Assembly (NCBI GenBank): GCA_008360955.1
Contig: LUCM01004106.1
Span: 125,455-189,454 of the forward strand
DNA from: Fasciolopsis buskii
Lineage: Eukaryota; Platyhelminthes; Trematoda; Plagiorchiida; Fasciolidae
DNA: 64,000 nt
Reading direction: 5' to 3'
Shown here: positions 36,408 to 49,878 of the stretch, piece after piece
How the letters are laid out: every line of letters begins with the position of its first letter
Position numbering within the stretch: position 1 is the stretch's first letter
Position numbers and translations under genes: made by a program
Notes under the pieces: model-generated
Told to the model about the DNA's origin: nothing
What the model saw: only the letters and a program-made list of their open reading frames with translations
The model's database searches: none

Positions 36408-39400
36408 GTAAGGTAACATTTTTGCATTTGAACTCAGACATGGTGTGTCGTTTGTACTATTGAAATAGCTCGGAGAGCGAGCATTGTGTACGAGAACACT
36501 GCTAGGATATTGTGTCGTAGCTGGCTCAAATCGAGTAACAGAGACGAATGAAGTTGGAATAGTAGACCCTGAAGGGGTTAGGGATAAGGCCATCAGAACA
36601 ATGATGTCACAATTCATTTTTCGTTCACTGCCCAAAGAAAAAATAACCGGTTTCAGAACTAGATTATCATAAAAGACTTTGGAAGAGTTTGTCGTTCAGA
36701 CAGTTAAACTCCAAGCAGGAAAATCGTTAGCACAGAATGCAACATTGTGGCAAGTCCATAAATGACAAAAATCTTGTCAACAAGGAAAAACCCGGATTTA
36801 CTTTCACGGAGTTCGTGGTTTTTGTATTTTGTTGTTAAGGCTACAAACTATATGACGGCAAATAACAAGGTTACTTATGCTCAAGTACCTACTTCGATTC
36901 AATCCAATTCAGATATAAGTTCATTCATTCTGAGAGTTGAATTTCCAGCATAGATATCACCATCACTCTTGGTTATTTTACCGATTGCGTGACCCGGAGA
37001 GGTGAAATTACAAGGTGACAAAAAACTGTGGGTTAACAGTTACTCAAAAACAAAGTTGAACTCTCATTAACGAAAGGTTTACTCAAGGTCAGTTTTCATC
37101 AGTAAACCGAATGGTGGTCCGTGAAAGATAGGTGAATGTTGTTCAGATGCTGTTCCTACTGGAACAATTAGTGGGTTTCGACAGGGATGAGTGAAATATC
37201 AGCGCGAACATAATTTTGGCTTTTGGGGTCATTGCAACAATTCTTAAGCGAGTGGTACCTTGTTCAGTCTAGATTAGTCGAATGTACTGCTAAAATAGGA
37301 ATTAGTAGACAGCTAAAAGTCAAGAGGTTTTTAGAATAGGATTTTCTGCAAAAATCAAATGAGAACTTGATTCATTCTTCATGAAAACCCATTAGATCTC
37401 CTCAAAATAGGGTGGGAAGTGAAAGAAGATTGACTGAATTAAAGCACCGAAAAATGGGAGATTGTGGTTCGAAATGAAAGTAAATCGGACTATCCGGAGG
37501 CTTAGATAAAAACTTGGGCAAACTTTATTTGTTGACTTAATTATAAGCAATATACCTGGATTTGGAGATTCAATTTGTTTTACACTTGCAATTGAACTGC
37601 TAGGGACCAAAATGATTCATGAATAACCACAAGTCAAGCTGGAAACCATAAATTTGCATGCCAATGGAGTACTTCGCATAATCCATTACCTGATCGGCGG
37701 TGTTCAAGCAATCCCCTTCGAGACTTATCAGCAGTCCTGTCTTGAGTTGGAGCGCCCTCAGTCGTCGGAGTCACTCCCCTATTTTGGCAATCTTTCCGCG
37801 ATCGGGACCAACATCAAAAAGCAAACTACTTGCATTATTTTATTGATATTAAACAGAAATTGAGGAACGATACATTGTGCATAAACCTAGGATTCAGTGG
37901 ACAGTTAGTTATTTTGGAATACCGAAAAGTTAGTTGAAACTGATTGTTTGACCGATCACCCTGTGCCAATTCACTCACTGAATTACTAGCAGATTGAAAA
38001 TGTTCGAAGTTTTAACCGATCTACCGTGTGAGGAGGCATCGTAGACAGAATAGTGGACATAATCAAAATATTGCTGACCTAAGTTCAGTCAGTCATTCGT
38101 TCAGTTTAAGGTTGTAGTCACACGCGATTTCTCCGAATGATTTTTTCAGGTCACTTTTTCTTTCCAAAAGCAACGGAAACGGATGAATCATTTTCTTTTG
38201 TCAAATTTGTCGACGCGTTTTTTACATAAAGCAAGAAATAGGCGTCATCAGTGCAAAAGAGTTTGCATTGTGTTTAGGTTAGTGAACTGGGAGTTGAACA
38301 GAGAACAGGTTAGTAAACTGGTTGATTTTCGATTACTCGAGCATACACCTGTGTATGCCCAACGTCCAGCCCGGCTAATAACACCACACCGATACCCAAT
38401 TGAATGCTCTGTTTTTTTAGCATAGTCTAATAGTCAACTGCTACGGTTCGATAGTCTTGCGTAACACAGTTCAAAATCAAATCCGCTCTGATCGACGAAG
38501 ACGTTTCAGTCTTGGATGGTGAGATAGGCCTTCAAATGGAGAATTATGACCCTAGACCGCAAAAAATGTCATTAGAATGTCACCTAATTTGTAGTGAAAA
38601 TCCAGTTCAATTCTATACAAGGTAGGTACTTACTCCAACGTGTGCGCGCCAAGCCGCGGTAATAAACTAGCGAATTTTGAAATATTTGACTTTTCCCGAA
38701 AATAATTGCTAACGCAACCTCGGAAGACAGCCGAGCGAGTTATATGAAAACAAATTTGAGAGGGGTATATCGGTTTCATCTGTCAAATTTCTTACAACCT
38801 ATTTCAGGTCAAACGGTCTCCGAAAGTCAGTTGTTCTCACGTGATTTTGTAAGCTCTCTCATCTTTCGCCCGTCATTTGTCCAACATAAATGTGCATCAA
38901 AAGGCGGAAATCACTTTCATTGGGAACTTGTTACTCTGCAAACATGAACCAATTGTGGAGTTTGTCGATAACCTCATAAATCTTTCATGTCACAAAAACT
39001 CATTCCAATCACTGCACCGATTGCGAACGCACAAATTTCAGAAAAAGAACAACGTAATTAAAAATATTTTTCTCCCCTTCCCATTTCCTCGCGGCGAATT
39101 TTATTACTTAACCAACTTTTCCTATTTAGCGGTCTAAAAACGTGCGAATAATTTACACGTAACAAATGACATATGAAATCTTACACCACGGTAACGAAAA
39201 TGTATGCTTTACAAAACCAGCCTTTGATAAATCGAGGGAAGTAATGCCAGGTGAACCAGACAGTGTCGAGATAACCGGAAGCATTTGAAATGATCCGCAA
39301 TGATTCATCTCCTGCGTCGACAGATGATAAACGCGGTCTAATGAATAAAATCCTCAAAAAAGTAAAAGGATTTTGATATGTATGACGTGAATCCCAGATG

Positions 39401-42400
39401 CGGAATGGTTTTTTCAACCTATTCAACTTATTCTTTTTCCTCTGCCAAACTTTTGAGTTAAAGACTCCGGTTAGGCTATCCGATGAAAACCCGCTTCTAT
39501 GTTGTGGATAGCCGCGAGGTAGCACCAGCCCAAACATCTCCGGCACACTTTGCCTGGGAAGCTTCATCTGCTTTCTTACTGGACACTGCGGTGGTCGTAC
39601 AGAAGCTAAAAGGATTATTATTTCTCTGATTCTCAATATCGTTGGTTGCAATGACGATGGTTAGAATTCATGGGCTTGGGGATTTCATATAGGACATATG
39701 GATTGAAGGCAGTTCTTAACTGGAGAGTCGACGTAATTGAAAAACACGAATCAGGACTCCTCAAAAGTTATCACGGCGTAGAGGTAATCACCATGGCACA
39801 ATATGCGGGTGAGGTAATTCTGGAAACTATTTACATCTTTGTCCTGTAAATTTATTAATTCACGTGATTATGCAGAGTGCGGGAGATAAGGCCACATCAC
39901 CCATCAAAATCACTCGTAAGTTTTCACTTCGTCATAGGATTCACCAACAGCGACTGGGTTACACACTTAGATTTGGCGGATAAATCAGCTGATCGTAGTA
40001 CGGTTTGTCACTTAGGTTTCCGGTATGTTTATTCCCAGCTTACTATCACATTCAGAAAAACGACTCGTTCCCCGTCACCTGGGCATGGAAAACTGGTGCC
40101 AGACAGGTTCGGTTTTTTCTGATCTATTTTGTGTTGTCAATTTTCTGCTGTTTGCGTGGACGTGGCAATGAACAGAGGCTGAGAGACAACGGGAAATTCG
40201 GAAACAAGATATGAACCAGATCACGTTTCTAGAATTTAGACCAAAAAATTGACAAACGTTCCCCTTCAGATAGGTTCCAGTGACTTTTGGCAACCGATGT
40301 TTCCGTCCGATGCACTTTTCTTGCTCTACCCGAATTATCATTAGTTCATCTGAGACTACTGGAAAGATATGCACAGGGAATGTAATGAGCACGAGTGTGC
40401 GAATTATTATTCCATTGTGATTAACTTTCCTCTGAGGCGACTACAATTTCTCAAATCTCTTCCGACAACAATTTCAGATATTACGATTCTTCTCAGAAAG
40501 ACCCTTAATATTTCTCTCCTTTTGTTAAGTGAAGTTGAAGGATAATTAAAAGACGGGCAATCTCTAACAGACTAAAATGATTGCCTTTCGTAATCTGACG
40601 GGAAGTAGCAAGGTCCACTCAGACGGGACCGTGTGTGGACATTTGTACAAAGCTAATGGTTGTGCAACCTGAACTGGACTGAACGTAACCCGATATCAGC
40701 GTCCAGTCATAATCACTCAGTGACTCTGAGTATCTGTGCTGATTGCAGCTCAGGTTGTTAGTTTCCATCAGATCCTCCTCTATGACCTTGACATTTCAAT
40801 TGCAGAAGTTTCGTCCTTAGTTGTGCAAATGCCATCATTGCGCGTATATGTGACTCAGAATGTTTCCTATTTAAACGTCGAAATCAGATGTACTCTCAGT
40901 TGTTGCCCTAGATGTCGTGAATGAAAAAAGGAAACCTTTTACTCGCAGAAAGCTCTTAAACTGATATGATCTTATCTCCAAGACAATGCTGTCACGTTGC
41001 ATTACAATTTTCTATAACCATCACGGAAAGCTTTTAAACTGCCGTACAACATTAACAAACTACAGAGAAATACTAACTGGGTCAAAGAATAATGTTTATT
41101 GCTGCATAGTTCTATTTATCCCCCTGGATTCTGTATCTGTCCTTAGACTTCGTCCCCGTTCCGCATAGACACAGTGATCACGTGTTTTGTCATCTTCGCA
41201 GAACCATCTGTACTTTAGACGCAGTCCACTGAACGAAATGTCCAATGCCTTTAGAATGGTTTGGTTGGTGAGTGAATTGAACCCAGCTTTTCCTAGGACC
41301 ATAGGTTTTCTTGACAAATGAGTGTGTGTTTGAGCACGCGCTGTTAGAAGTCACTTTCGCTCTACCAAGGCTTTTCTTACTTTTTAACAAGGTTAAATCG
41401 TAATTACTGGGTAAAACACATTGACTGGTTGTGCATCACCAAATCGAATGAATAGGATGGAACCCGAGATGAGGACGAACTTTGCACGGAGGATTTATCC
41501 ATTCAAATCGACTTTGTAATAATTGACGAGGGTAGCGAAAGAAATTTGCTAAGGATAACAATGACAAATTTGTCAATATGGTGGTCTATTGTTTCCATTC
41601 AGATTTTCATACTTGATGTTGTGTAATCTTAAATGGGACTGTTTACTCAAAAGTGTGACATTTAGGCGTCAATGCTGAACGCTAATTTTTCTGAGATTCG
41701 GTTCATACTGGTATTTTTTTGGCTTATTTTCAAGTCAGTCACACAACAAGAAGTTGACGGTTTCACCACTTACCACAGAGGAAACGGTGCCCAAAACGAG
41801 GAACTAATTCTTCTTTTTGTCTTTCCCTGCGTGTCTCTAATGGATAGAGTATTCTATTCAAATTTCTAGGTAGAAAGTCGGACGGTAATCTATCAAAACC
41901 ATAGTCAGTCGCATGCTCCAACAAACAAATATCAGCTTACCGCTTCGTTACACAGAGCGGTTAAGCATTATGTACTCATGACTGCGGAAGATACACTACC
42001 CTTGCGGTACTTTCCACTGACACTTGTTACGCATGAAAGAAACTGCGCTTACGACAGTTATATAATAGATAATCTGCAAAAACAATGTGCAGCGTTCACT
42101 GGCTTGAGGAACTTCAGGATCTCGGTACGAAACAATCCAGTTGTCATGACGACCTGCATAATTTGACTTTTGGTTCCATCGTCAAGGTGATGCTATCATA
42201 CATGAAATATGGTAACGGTATCCGTGGACCACTACTGAACTACGATGATCTGATTGATTTATTATTGCTTTAGCCCTACCTAACACGTTATAATTCATCG
42301 TTTTTGAGGACGTTTACGTGCGTTTGAGCAGATGTGGACAAGTCCTGTAACCTGTGAACCGCTTACACTGAACTGCCCGATCGCAACAATAGTAATAAAA

Positions 42401-42718
42401 GTTTCATAGTCCATAAGCTGTGCCGAAAGGACAGATATTTTGTTAGAGCACAAGGTTTTCAAATACAACGCGTATTTCTAAACGCAACTATTCAGATCCT
42501 GCGCATAATTATAGGGATATCGTCGAACAGTTCTCTCGGAACTTACTACTTCATGTTCCGCAGGTCTGGTGACCTGTCTTTATGACTAATCCCTTGTTTG
42601 AAATTAGTGGAATCAGTGATCACACTGGGAATCAAGTGGAGTACATAGGCTTATCACTTCGAGATGCGGTCTCTGCTGATTTCATTAAACGTACACACGT
42701 ACCAACGTGCATACACTC

Positions 42719-42757
42719 CCCACACATACACGTACACACACACACACACACAAACAC
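42719..42757. repeat. (CA)n microsatellite
   Basis: CACA units interrupted by TA and GT on the left and by CAAACAC on the right. Confidence 0.95.
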
Positions 42758-43028
42758 AGAGGAGAGCTTGTTGTCGCGTTCCAAACAGTTACTCCATCTC
42801 TTGAATTTCAAGTTTCAGAAATTGTAATAGGAAATTTAGAATTTTCGAGGTCTGTTGTGCACATGATCTTATGTTCATTATAGCCTTTCCCATCAATTGC
42901 CTAAAAAGCAGCTTTACATGCAATACTGATGATAATAGTGGTAACCTGCAGAGAAGTCATCTATCAGTAGTGGTCGATTACTAGCTAGCGGTGCGTGGCA
43001 TGCGAATCAGTGACGGATAGGTAAAACA

Positions 43029-43215
43029 TCATGTGGTGAAGTTCAACAAACCGTTCAAAGCCTGCCAGGCAGCGTAATGGCTAAGGCATTCGGCTCAGAA
43101 TCATTCATCCCGGGTTCGCGTCCCAGTTCGGGCGCGGTGGATATGCACGGCTGCTGATTCTTAACAAGGATGAAACATGGTTTCTTGAGGGTGAGTCGAG
43201 CGATGATATCACGAG
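43029..43215 (+). repeat. SINE B, copy 2 (tRNA-Leu-like head)
   Basis: A short leader (gtggtgaagttcaac) precedes a tRNA-like head: box A region gcgtaatggctaaggc, an anticodon-arm-like hairpin with loop CTCAGAA (anticodon position CAG), and box B gggttcgcgtccc. A body with ggatatgcacggctgctgat and ggatgaaacatggtttcttg follows. Very similar to 49687-49878 on the other strand. The shared leader and body outside the tRNA-like part show that it is a dispersed SINE, not a tRNA gene. Confidence 0.82.
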
Positions 43216-46200
43216 GTGAATCATTTCGTGAAAATAGTGCCAACAGCTGTGGTAGTCATGGCAACTTATCAAATAGCGGTGATGGTAAAGTTGGCGGCAA
43301 ACTTAGTTGTCGTATTGACGGTAGGACTACTACTACTACTACTAATATTACTACTACTACTACTGTTGGCGACAGCATTAGTAGCAGTTGGTAAATGTAG
43401 CAGTGACTGCAAAACCCTTGGTGCATCGTATACTCAAGTTTATTGCGCAAAATAATTAAACATATTGGTTCGTGAACATTGTGGTGACTAGAGATTATGG
43501 GTTTTGTTTGAATAGTGGGTAACGTATTTCATCTCCGATCGCACCGTCTCGTCTGACGTTCCCAAAGAGAAAGCAAACACCTACCCATCTGGCTTATTGG
43601 CGCAACAGTCGAGTATCCATTACAAAAATTCCACTCGATCATAAAGTGCCCCGTAAAATGTTACCCGTAGTTACCGAAAATTCAGCTCATTAAAAACATT
43701 TCGATCACTTTTTTCTGACATCTCAGGTGCTTCCAATACCATCTTATCATTCTTTCGTAAAATTCTAGTGTGATCAAACTATTCCCCTTTGAATTTGAGT
43801 TGACTTATGGATCGATTCAATTAGTAGCCTTGACAATCATCTTCATCGCCTGCCCACTCATTCCTAATTGGCCTGCGCTCACGCGCTACGAGCCGAATGA
43901 TGATTCATATTTGTTTTCTCGATTTTGTTAATGCACTTTCCGGGTACACTACGCCCACCAATGTGATGCAGTTTGCATATCAAATTTGGGATCTGTTCGA
44001 TTGGAGTTCGATTCCGTCGCAGCCAACCTCTGATTTCAAGTAGAATTGACAGCATATTGTATTGAAATATGTTTTGTGTACGACAAACTGCACAACAGTT
44101 AAACATTCAAGCTGAATTGTTTCGGATTCCAAATTATTTATTGTGTAGTATCGAAACAAGATATTATAGAATTAGACATCCTAGCAAGTATGTTATACTG
44201 TTTCATTTTCAACGTGACCCATCGGAGGTGTAGGTCACTCGTTTTCCAAGTAGGATGAGGACGAGGGCATCATAGTCACTGCCTGGGCCGGCTCTCAAAG
44301 AATTCTAGTATGTTGTGATATGCTTCTCTCCCCTCATCGACTTGGACAACGCGGACCATTGCTTAAAGCAATGGATTCCTGTGACAAACGATTTATATGA
44401 TTCATTAAGCGTGTACACGAGTTACTTTTTAAGCACTCATCGCGTTTGAGACCCGCATCGAAGTCAGCGGGTATGCATTACTAACAATAATAATCTGTTT
44501 TGCGTGCTCTGTTTATGAAACGAAAAATGTGCTATGCTTCACCGGCAAGGCCTCAGCAAATGGAAGTAAGTCGTTATAGAAGGAACTGGCTGTACTCACA
44601 TTCAGACCTCACTAAGCTATTTGCTTGACTGACGGCCCTCTCCCGCTGACGGTGATCTCCGACAATACAAATGAAGCAGAGGCCTAGTGATTCTTGATGA
44701 TTAACCGAGAACTGATATGACTGGCGAATTCATCCGCGAATGGTTCAAACTGTCCATTGTTAATCAAAATGAACAAAGGGTTCAACTGCCTGGACTGATC
44801 GATTCGTGCTGGTGCAAGTGTTTTCCTGAACGGTCTACCAAGTTTTTTGAACCAGTCCACAGAGGGAATTAAATTTCCTGCAATAAATAGACGGCAGGTT
44901 CGCACACGCGTCGGAGCTTCAACTATCTGTTCAGCGCCTAAAGCCACAAGACATCGAAGTGCGGATCCAATATGCTCTAGATGACCAAACTGGTCTGCAA
45001 AAACATTCCGTACACTAGTGATTCAAGACATGACGAAACACCTAGACTAAGTAAAGATAAAATACGTTGTTCAGGCAGAGACTGAGACACGACAAAATGA
45101 TGACATTTGCTAACCAGGCACAGAAACAATCACAATAGCAAAGGCAGTTACACCTGTTCTCTTCCTACCAAACAAATTACAATTAATTAAAAATCGGGGA
45201 TGCATTAGTAGAGCCTGTTTGATTGATGAGAGATTGAGCCATTAAACGAGTGCATTTGCTTGGTCAGTAAGTGGGGATAAAATTATGCGAGTGACCGATT
45301 CAATAAGTTCGTGAAAACAAATCACAAAATCATAATCAACTTACATATAAGAATGACTGTCGCGACAAATCAATCGATCGGCCGAATCATTTGTTATGCC
45401 TGTCAACAGTGAAGGATGAGAACACTAGTCTAATAAACAATGTACACGTGCTGGTTTTTCCATGTTTACAATTATCGGACAGAAGCAGAAGCAAAAGTTT
45501 TTGTCCTGGCGAGTGTACCTTTTACGCACGACCCAGCAGACAGTTTGAGATTTAAATGTCGGGTGGGAGATAAGATGTCGGTCGAGGTAATATGTACATA
45601 TTCATGTTTAGATTGTCTCATTTCATTTGTACTGAATTTCAGTGGCCTACCGAATCGTCCGAATGCACTAGGCTTGCGTCAGTGTGTGGATGAGTACTGG
45701 TTTCTTAACTGGGTTTAGGGGATATTTGTCAAACGAGGATGGATATGACGATGTGGACCATGACGGCGTTTCTGCGGCTTCGGCTAATTCCGTTTCAGCA
45801 GTCCCCTCGGATGAGTGCGCGTCTCTGTAGTCTGTTTGCAAGCCTGTGTGTGTATGGGTGTGCCCGTGTGCATAATCCTAACTACAGGCGGATATTAGCT
45901 CCTCACTTGGACAGACAATAATAGATGGATGAACAGACAGACCGGTAGACAGATTCTATGTCAAACCTACAAGCCCTCTACTCGACGATTGGACTTCCCT
46001 GAACTGAGTTCAACTCTGTCTGGGTTGGGTCGAGTTCTGATCCCATACACCTGATTGGCTAATCCAATAGAGTTCAGTTCAATCGGTAATCGGTCCGTCC
46101 GCCGATCATATTTTGAGCAGACAGGTCAACAAAATTCGTTAGACCATGTCCCGTGCATAGACAGATGCATAGACTCAAACAACTGTGAAAAGAAACTGGA

Positions 46201-46589
46201 ACCGGCCAAGCAGTTGTTTTGGGGTGGTCAGTTATGAATATCTGAAAAAGACATTAGAGTGAGATTAGCAGTAGATGCTATATGGTAAGCTGTACTACTT
46301 CCACCCATCTCATTTAGAAACCAGATCGAACGCACGCATGCAAACAACTGATTTCTAATGAGTAAGGTCATGTCGTCTTATTCTGCCTAGGCAAAATTAT
46401 TTGTAGGTTATCATGTCACAAGAATGGAGATAAATTACTGCGAAATCTACCCACACAAATTAAGAAGTATTATACTAAGAATGGTGAACAGTCTTTGGAA
46501 TATCTTCACAAATGAATACAGGACATTTCCACATAGGTTGAATTCGCGTAGAATTTCGACGTGCTAATCAGGTATTCACTGCCAGTGTA
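43216..46589. other. No supported gene; (TAC)n tract
   Basis: (TAC/ACT)n at 43326-43364 lies in trinucleotide-rich sequence; the frames through it are artefacts. The minus frame at 44684-44947 and the plus frame at 45440-45718 have no confirmed domain. Confidence 0.55.
43326..43364. repeat. (TAC)n microsatellite
   Basis: Tandem ACT/TAC units with a short aatattact interruption in the middle. Confidence 0.95.
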
Positions 46590-46785
46590 AATCTTTTATC
46601 TTTTATCTTTTACTTATTTTATTAATGAAACAACAACGCACATCAATTTTCAAGAAGGGGGCCGCGGCCAGCAGAGGGCTGCCAAGTGGGGAAGTTGACC
46701 GACGGTGGGAGGATTCGAACCCGCGACCTTCACGTCCGAACGCCACGACCTTTTCCCTTTGGCCACCGTCGGCCATTATCGGAAT
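46590..46785 (-). repeat. SINE A, copy 2, with AAAAGAT tail
   Basis: On the minus strand: tRNA-like head with box A region (tggccaaagggaaaagg), box B (ggttcgaatcc) and terminal pairing (cgacggtgg with ccaccgtcg). The body is gtcaacttccccacttggca, then ctctgctggccgcggccccc, ending in a tandem AAAAGAT-type tail (plus strand 46592-46613). Tail, head and body in this order are typical of a SINE. The head and body match the 1190-1320 copy. Confidence 0.85.
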
Positions 46786-49686
46786 ACTTGGACCTGATTA
46801 CTCTGCTTTCACTTCAGACCGCCGACAGTCAGTTTAGCATAAAACCATTAGTACAACCAAGATTCGGAAAGGCATAGTAACACTGAAATAGCCTATATTG
46901 ACGAACAGCCGAAGAGTACTTGACTTCATTTCCTGGTTTCTTTGGACTAGAGCGAATGGAGTCTGTGGTGAAGTTTAAGAAGAAGGCCAAGACACAACCG
47001 CAGGAAAGGTTCTAGAACGTCTAGGTGCAAGAGAGCTGCGAAACTGGAAGCTTATGTTGGAGAGTGCATTCTGCCTTCTTCCTTGAGTATTGACCTGTGC
47101 GGAAGTTCAAATACACCTTCCGGTAAACAAACGAGTGCGAATAACAGAAAAGCAGCATAACTAGTGGCGTAACAAAAGGACAGCGTCAAACTAGAAATTC
47201 TGTTTACCGGAACATGAAGCCGTCTATAACGGGTAAGGCACGGTGCTGGTTCTCGAAAAAAATCTCACATCAAAAACCAAGAACTTAGAGTGGCGTACGT
47301 TTTCGGTGATTCATCATCCTCAGCTATTTCATCGGTTTTTTAACATTGCAAACAATGGTGACAGAATACATCCCCTAATTCCATAAATTATTGGTTGGCC
47401 GATAAACTGACGGGCTTTCAGATGCAGTGACACAAAAGATGACAATAATATCCAGTTGTGGGTTGCGTATGCTAGATCACGTTATATCCCAGAGTCTTAT
47501 TTGGTTTCGGGAATTGAACTCGTAGTAAGAATTCACCTTTAGACCACCTGCTCATAGAGTCTGATTTAATTCTGCCCGGAAACAAGAACTGGTTTAATGA
47601 ATATCATGTCTGCATGGAACCTCAAGCCCCATGCCAACATATTAAGCCAGGCAGCCCCTAGGTACTTAGCTCTACTACGCTGCCCAATTGTTAACGACTG
47701 CAAATTGGAATCTGTTCTTAGAGATCACTTGTCAAAAGTAAAAGAACATCAGTTTTACGAAACATTCACCGCCAAATAAGTCGCCTTCGTGACCAATCGC
47801 TTACCTTATAGAAGACACTGTTCAGCCCGATCTATGACCTGGAGCAGCCGAGCAGCTAGAGCCATGACATTTCAACCTGGAAGTTGCAGGTCTGATTCTT
47901 CTCACCACAGGTTAACACGTCCGATTGCGAGACCTCTAGTAACCGCGGTTCACCCCTCCTGGAAGTGATATATTTCACGATTCGGTCTACAAATTAAGCA
48001 GGAAGGTAAAACACCGTAGTGAATGCTCAAAGTTTCTGATGTGAGTAGTACGGCATGAGAACCAGTGGTAAGAAGAATCCCTTCGATACAGATTCAGTTG
48101 CTTAGCAAATCTGCCTATCCTGTATTGTTCTGTCCAACGCTTCATACATTTCATACTCCTCAATTTATTCGCCAATAAGGTCATTAGTATTATTCATGAT
48201 TTCCGTTTTTCCATCCTACTTATATCAAAAACTCAAACTTGGATCCAAGGCTTTTTCTTTTTAAAGTTGGTCGTGATTACAAACAACAAAAACATCCGAT
48301 GAAGCATATTTGTGATTCTGAACACGAATTCGTTAAACGTGTTTGTTACTTATAACTCTAGTGAGATTGTGAACAGTATTTCTACTTCTAGATTTGCGCA
48401 TTTAAGCACCTGTTGGTTCGATCAACTTGATCGTAATAGCTAAGGCAGCACGGTCGGGATCTTAAAACCGGAACGAGAGAAATTCCCGATTGACAACTGC
48501 CATTAGGCTAATGATGGTGAATGAGGATGTTTATACAATTGCGATGGATATCTTGGTCACCCAAAGGGTAGTTTGAACAGTCATACTGACTGACCTTCGG
48601 CCCGTTCTTAATTAGGTCGGTAGTTACAATAAGCTCAAAAGCAACTGGTTGTGCAAAACTCCTTTCAGTGGTCATACGCCGATGTCACTGTATAACGAAT
48701 GACCTTGAAAAGATCCTTCTAATTTTTGGTCTTGAGATGCTTTTAACTTACAGTCGGTTTTGAACCAAGCATGTCGGATCCAAGCACGAGAAAATGTTCC
48801 GGGACGTCTTCTTCTCTTTCAATAGATAATGAGGAAAAAGACTGTTATCCCTGCTTTTCGCATATCCACGTGCGGGATCATCATGTTTGTTTGCAGATGA
48901 ATCACGAAATAGTAATCAGTGGGCTCAAGATCACCTTCACTGACACGAAACGTGAAAGGTTTTCACGCGCTCTTATTCTCTTTTATCGCTCAAATGTCAT
49001 ATTATTCGATCTATCCCTTTGTTGAATGGCATACATCCACCATTTCCTCGTGTTTCTGCCATGCAATTTACACCCAGCTGAAAATTTACCCATATCTAAG
49101 TATACAGCATTGTTAATTTATTTGACTTCACTGGGACGTGTGACAAGAAAAAACTGTATTTTCAAGACAGCACACCCATCTGTTTCAATTCAGGATTTCA
49201 TTAGTGAAAATGGATTTCCCAAGATGAACAAAGTCATTTCTGTATTGACTTGCATCAAATTATAAGTATTATCGTCATTACTATTATTATTAGATATTGA
49301 TCTTAGTGTCGCGCTTGTTTCCGGAAAAACTGCGATCAATACAATCCTCCAAAGTTATTCGATTTCTTCTATTCTCTAGGTCCAAATAAGAAACATCTGT
49401 CCTCCTACTTCCTCTTATTTTTTTTATTAGTGAAACCAGAGACGAGTAGCAACTATCAGAAAAAATTGAATCGGCCGGAGGATAGAGTCCAACCCACGAA
49501 ATTTGAAATGCCATGATGCTGGGCATTTAATGATAAGCAGAACCCGAAAACAGAATTACAAACTGAGCGTTTCAAATGGAACGGTAACTTTAGTTTCTGA
49601 CTATTGAATGATAAAATGGACACTCGTTGCCGTGATTTTCCTTTTGTGTATTATTAGTTGCAGACTGAAAGTTTTTCATGAAAAAG
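46786..49686. other. No supported gene
   Basis: At 47820-47900 and 47510-47560 there are faint tRNA-like segments (for example gcaggtctgattc and a reversed gggaattgaact) that may be very old SINE remnants. Frames at 48771-49265 are short and unassigned. Confidence 0.5.
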
Positions 49687-49878
49687 TCCATCATATCATA
49701 TCATCGCTCAACTCACCCTCAAGAAACCATGTTTCATCCTTGTTAAGAATCAGCAGCCGTGCATATCCACCGCGCCCGAACTGGGACGCGAACCCGGGAT
49801 GAACGATTCTGAGTCGAACGCCTTAGCTATTACGCTACGGGACAGGCTCTGAAAGGTTCGTTGAACCTCACCACCTCG
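49687..49878 (-). repeat. SINE B, copy 3, abutting the RTE element
   Basis: Minus-strand copy with the same leader (gtggtgaggttcaac), box A region (gcgtaatagctaaggcg), CTCAGAA loop, box B (gggttcgcgtccc) and body (ggatatgcacggctgctgat) as 43029-43215. It ends in a gatgatatgatatgatgg stretch. It begins where RTE coding similarity stops (about 49870), in the same orientation, so either the SINE inserted there or the two form one chimeric copy. Confidence 0.85.

Larger units (their letters stand above)
34631..43028. other. No supported gene; simple repeats and unassigned frames
   Basis: Pyrimidine-rich TCTC/CTCG sequence at 35808-35850 and a (CA)n tract at 42719-42757. The longest frames are 39181-39651 (minus, 156 codons) and 40075-40392 (minus), neither with a domain. 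A weak candidate for a secreted first exon lies at 36302-36407 and is listed separately. Confidence 0.5.

Noticed and set aside
43067..43135. Genuine tRNA-Leu(CAG) gene
   Set aside because: The head belongs to a repeat unit with shared leader and body in three places, and it lacks the long variable arm of tRNA-Leu.
43216..43455. Leu- and Thr-rich frames across the TAC repeat
   Set aside because: Produced by the trinucleotide microsatellite on both strands.
44684..44947. EQIVEAPTRVRT resembles a block of CR1/jockey-type endonucleases
   Set aside because: Only about a dozen residues agree, and the next expected motifs are absent.
47820..47900. tRNA-like segment (possible third SINE family)
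   Set aside because: Box A and box B are both poor matches, and no second copy was found.
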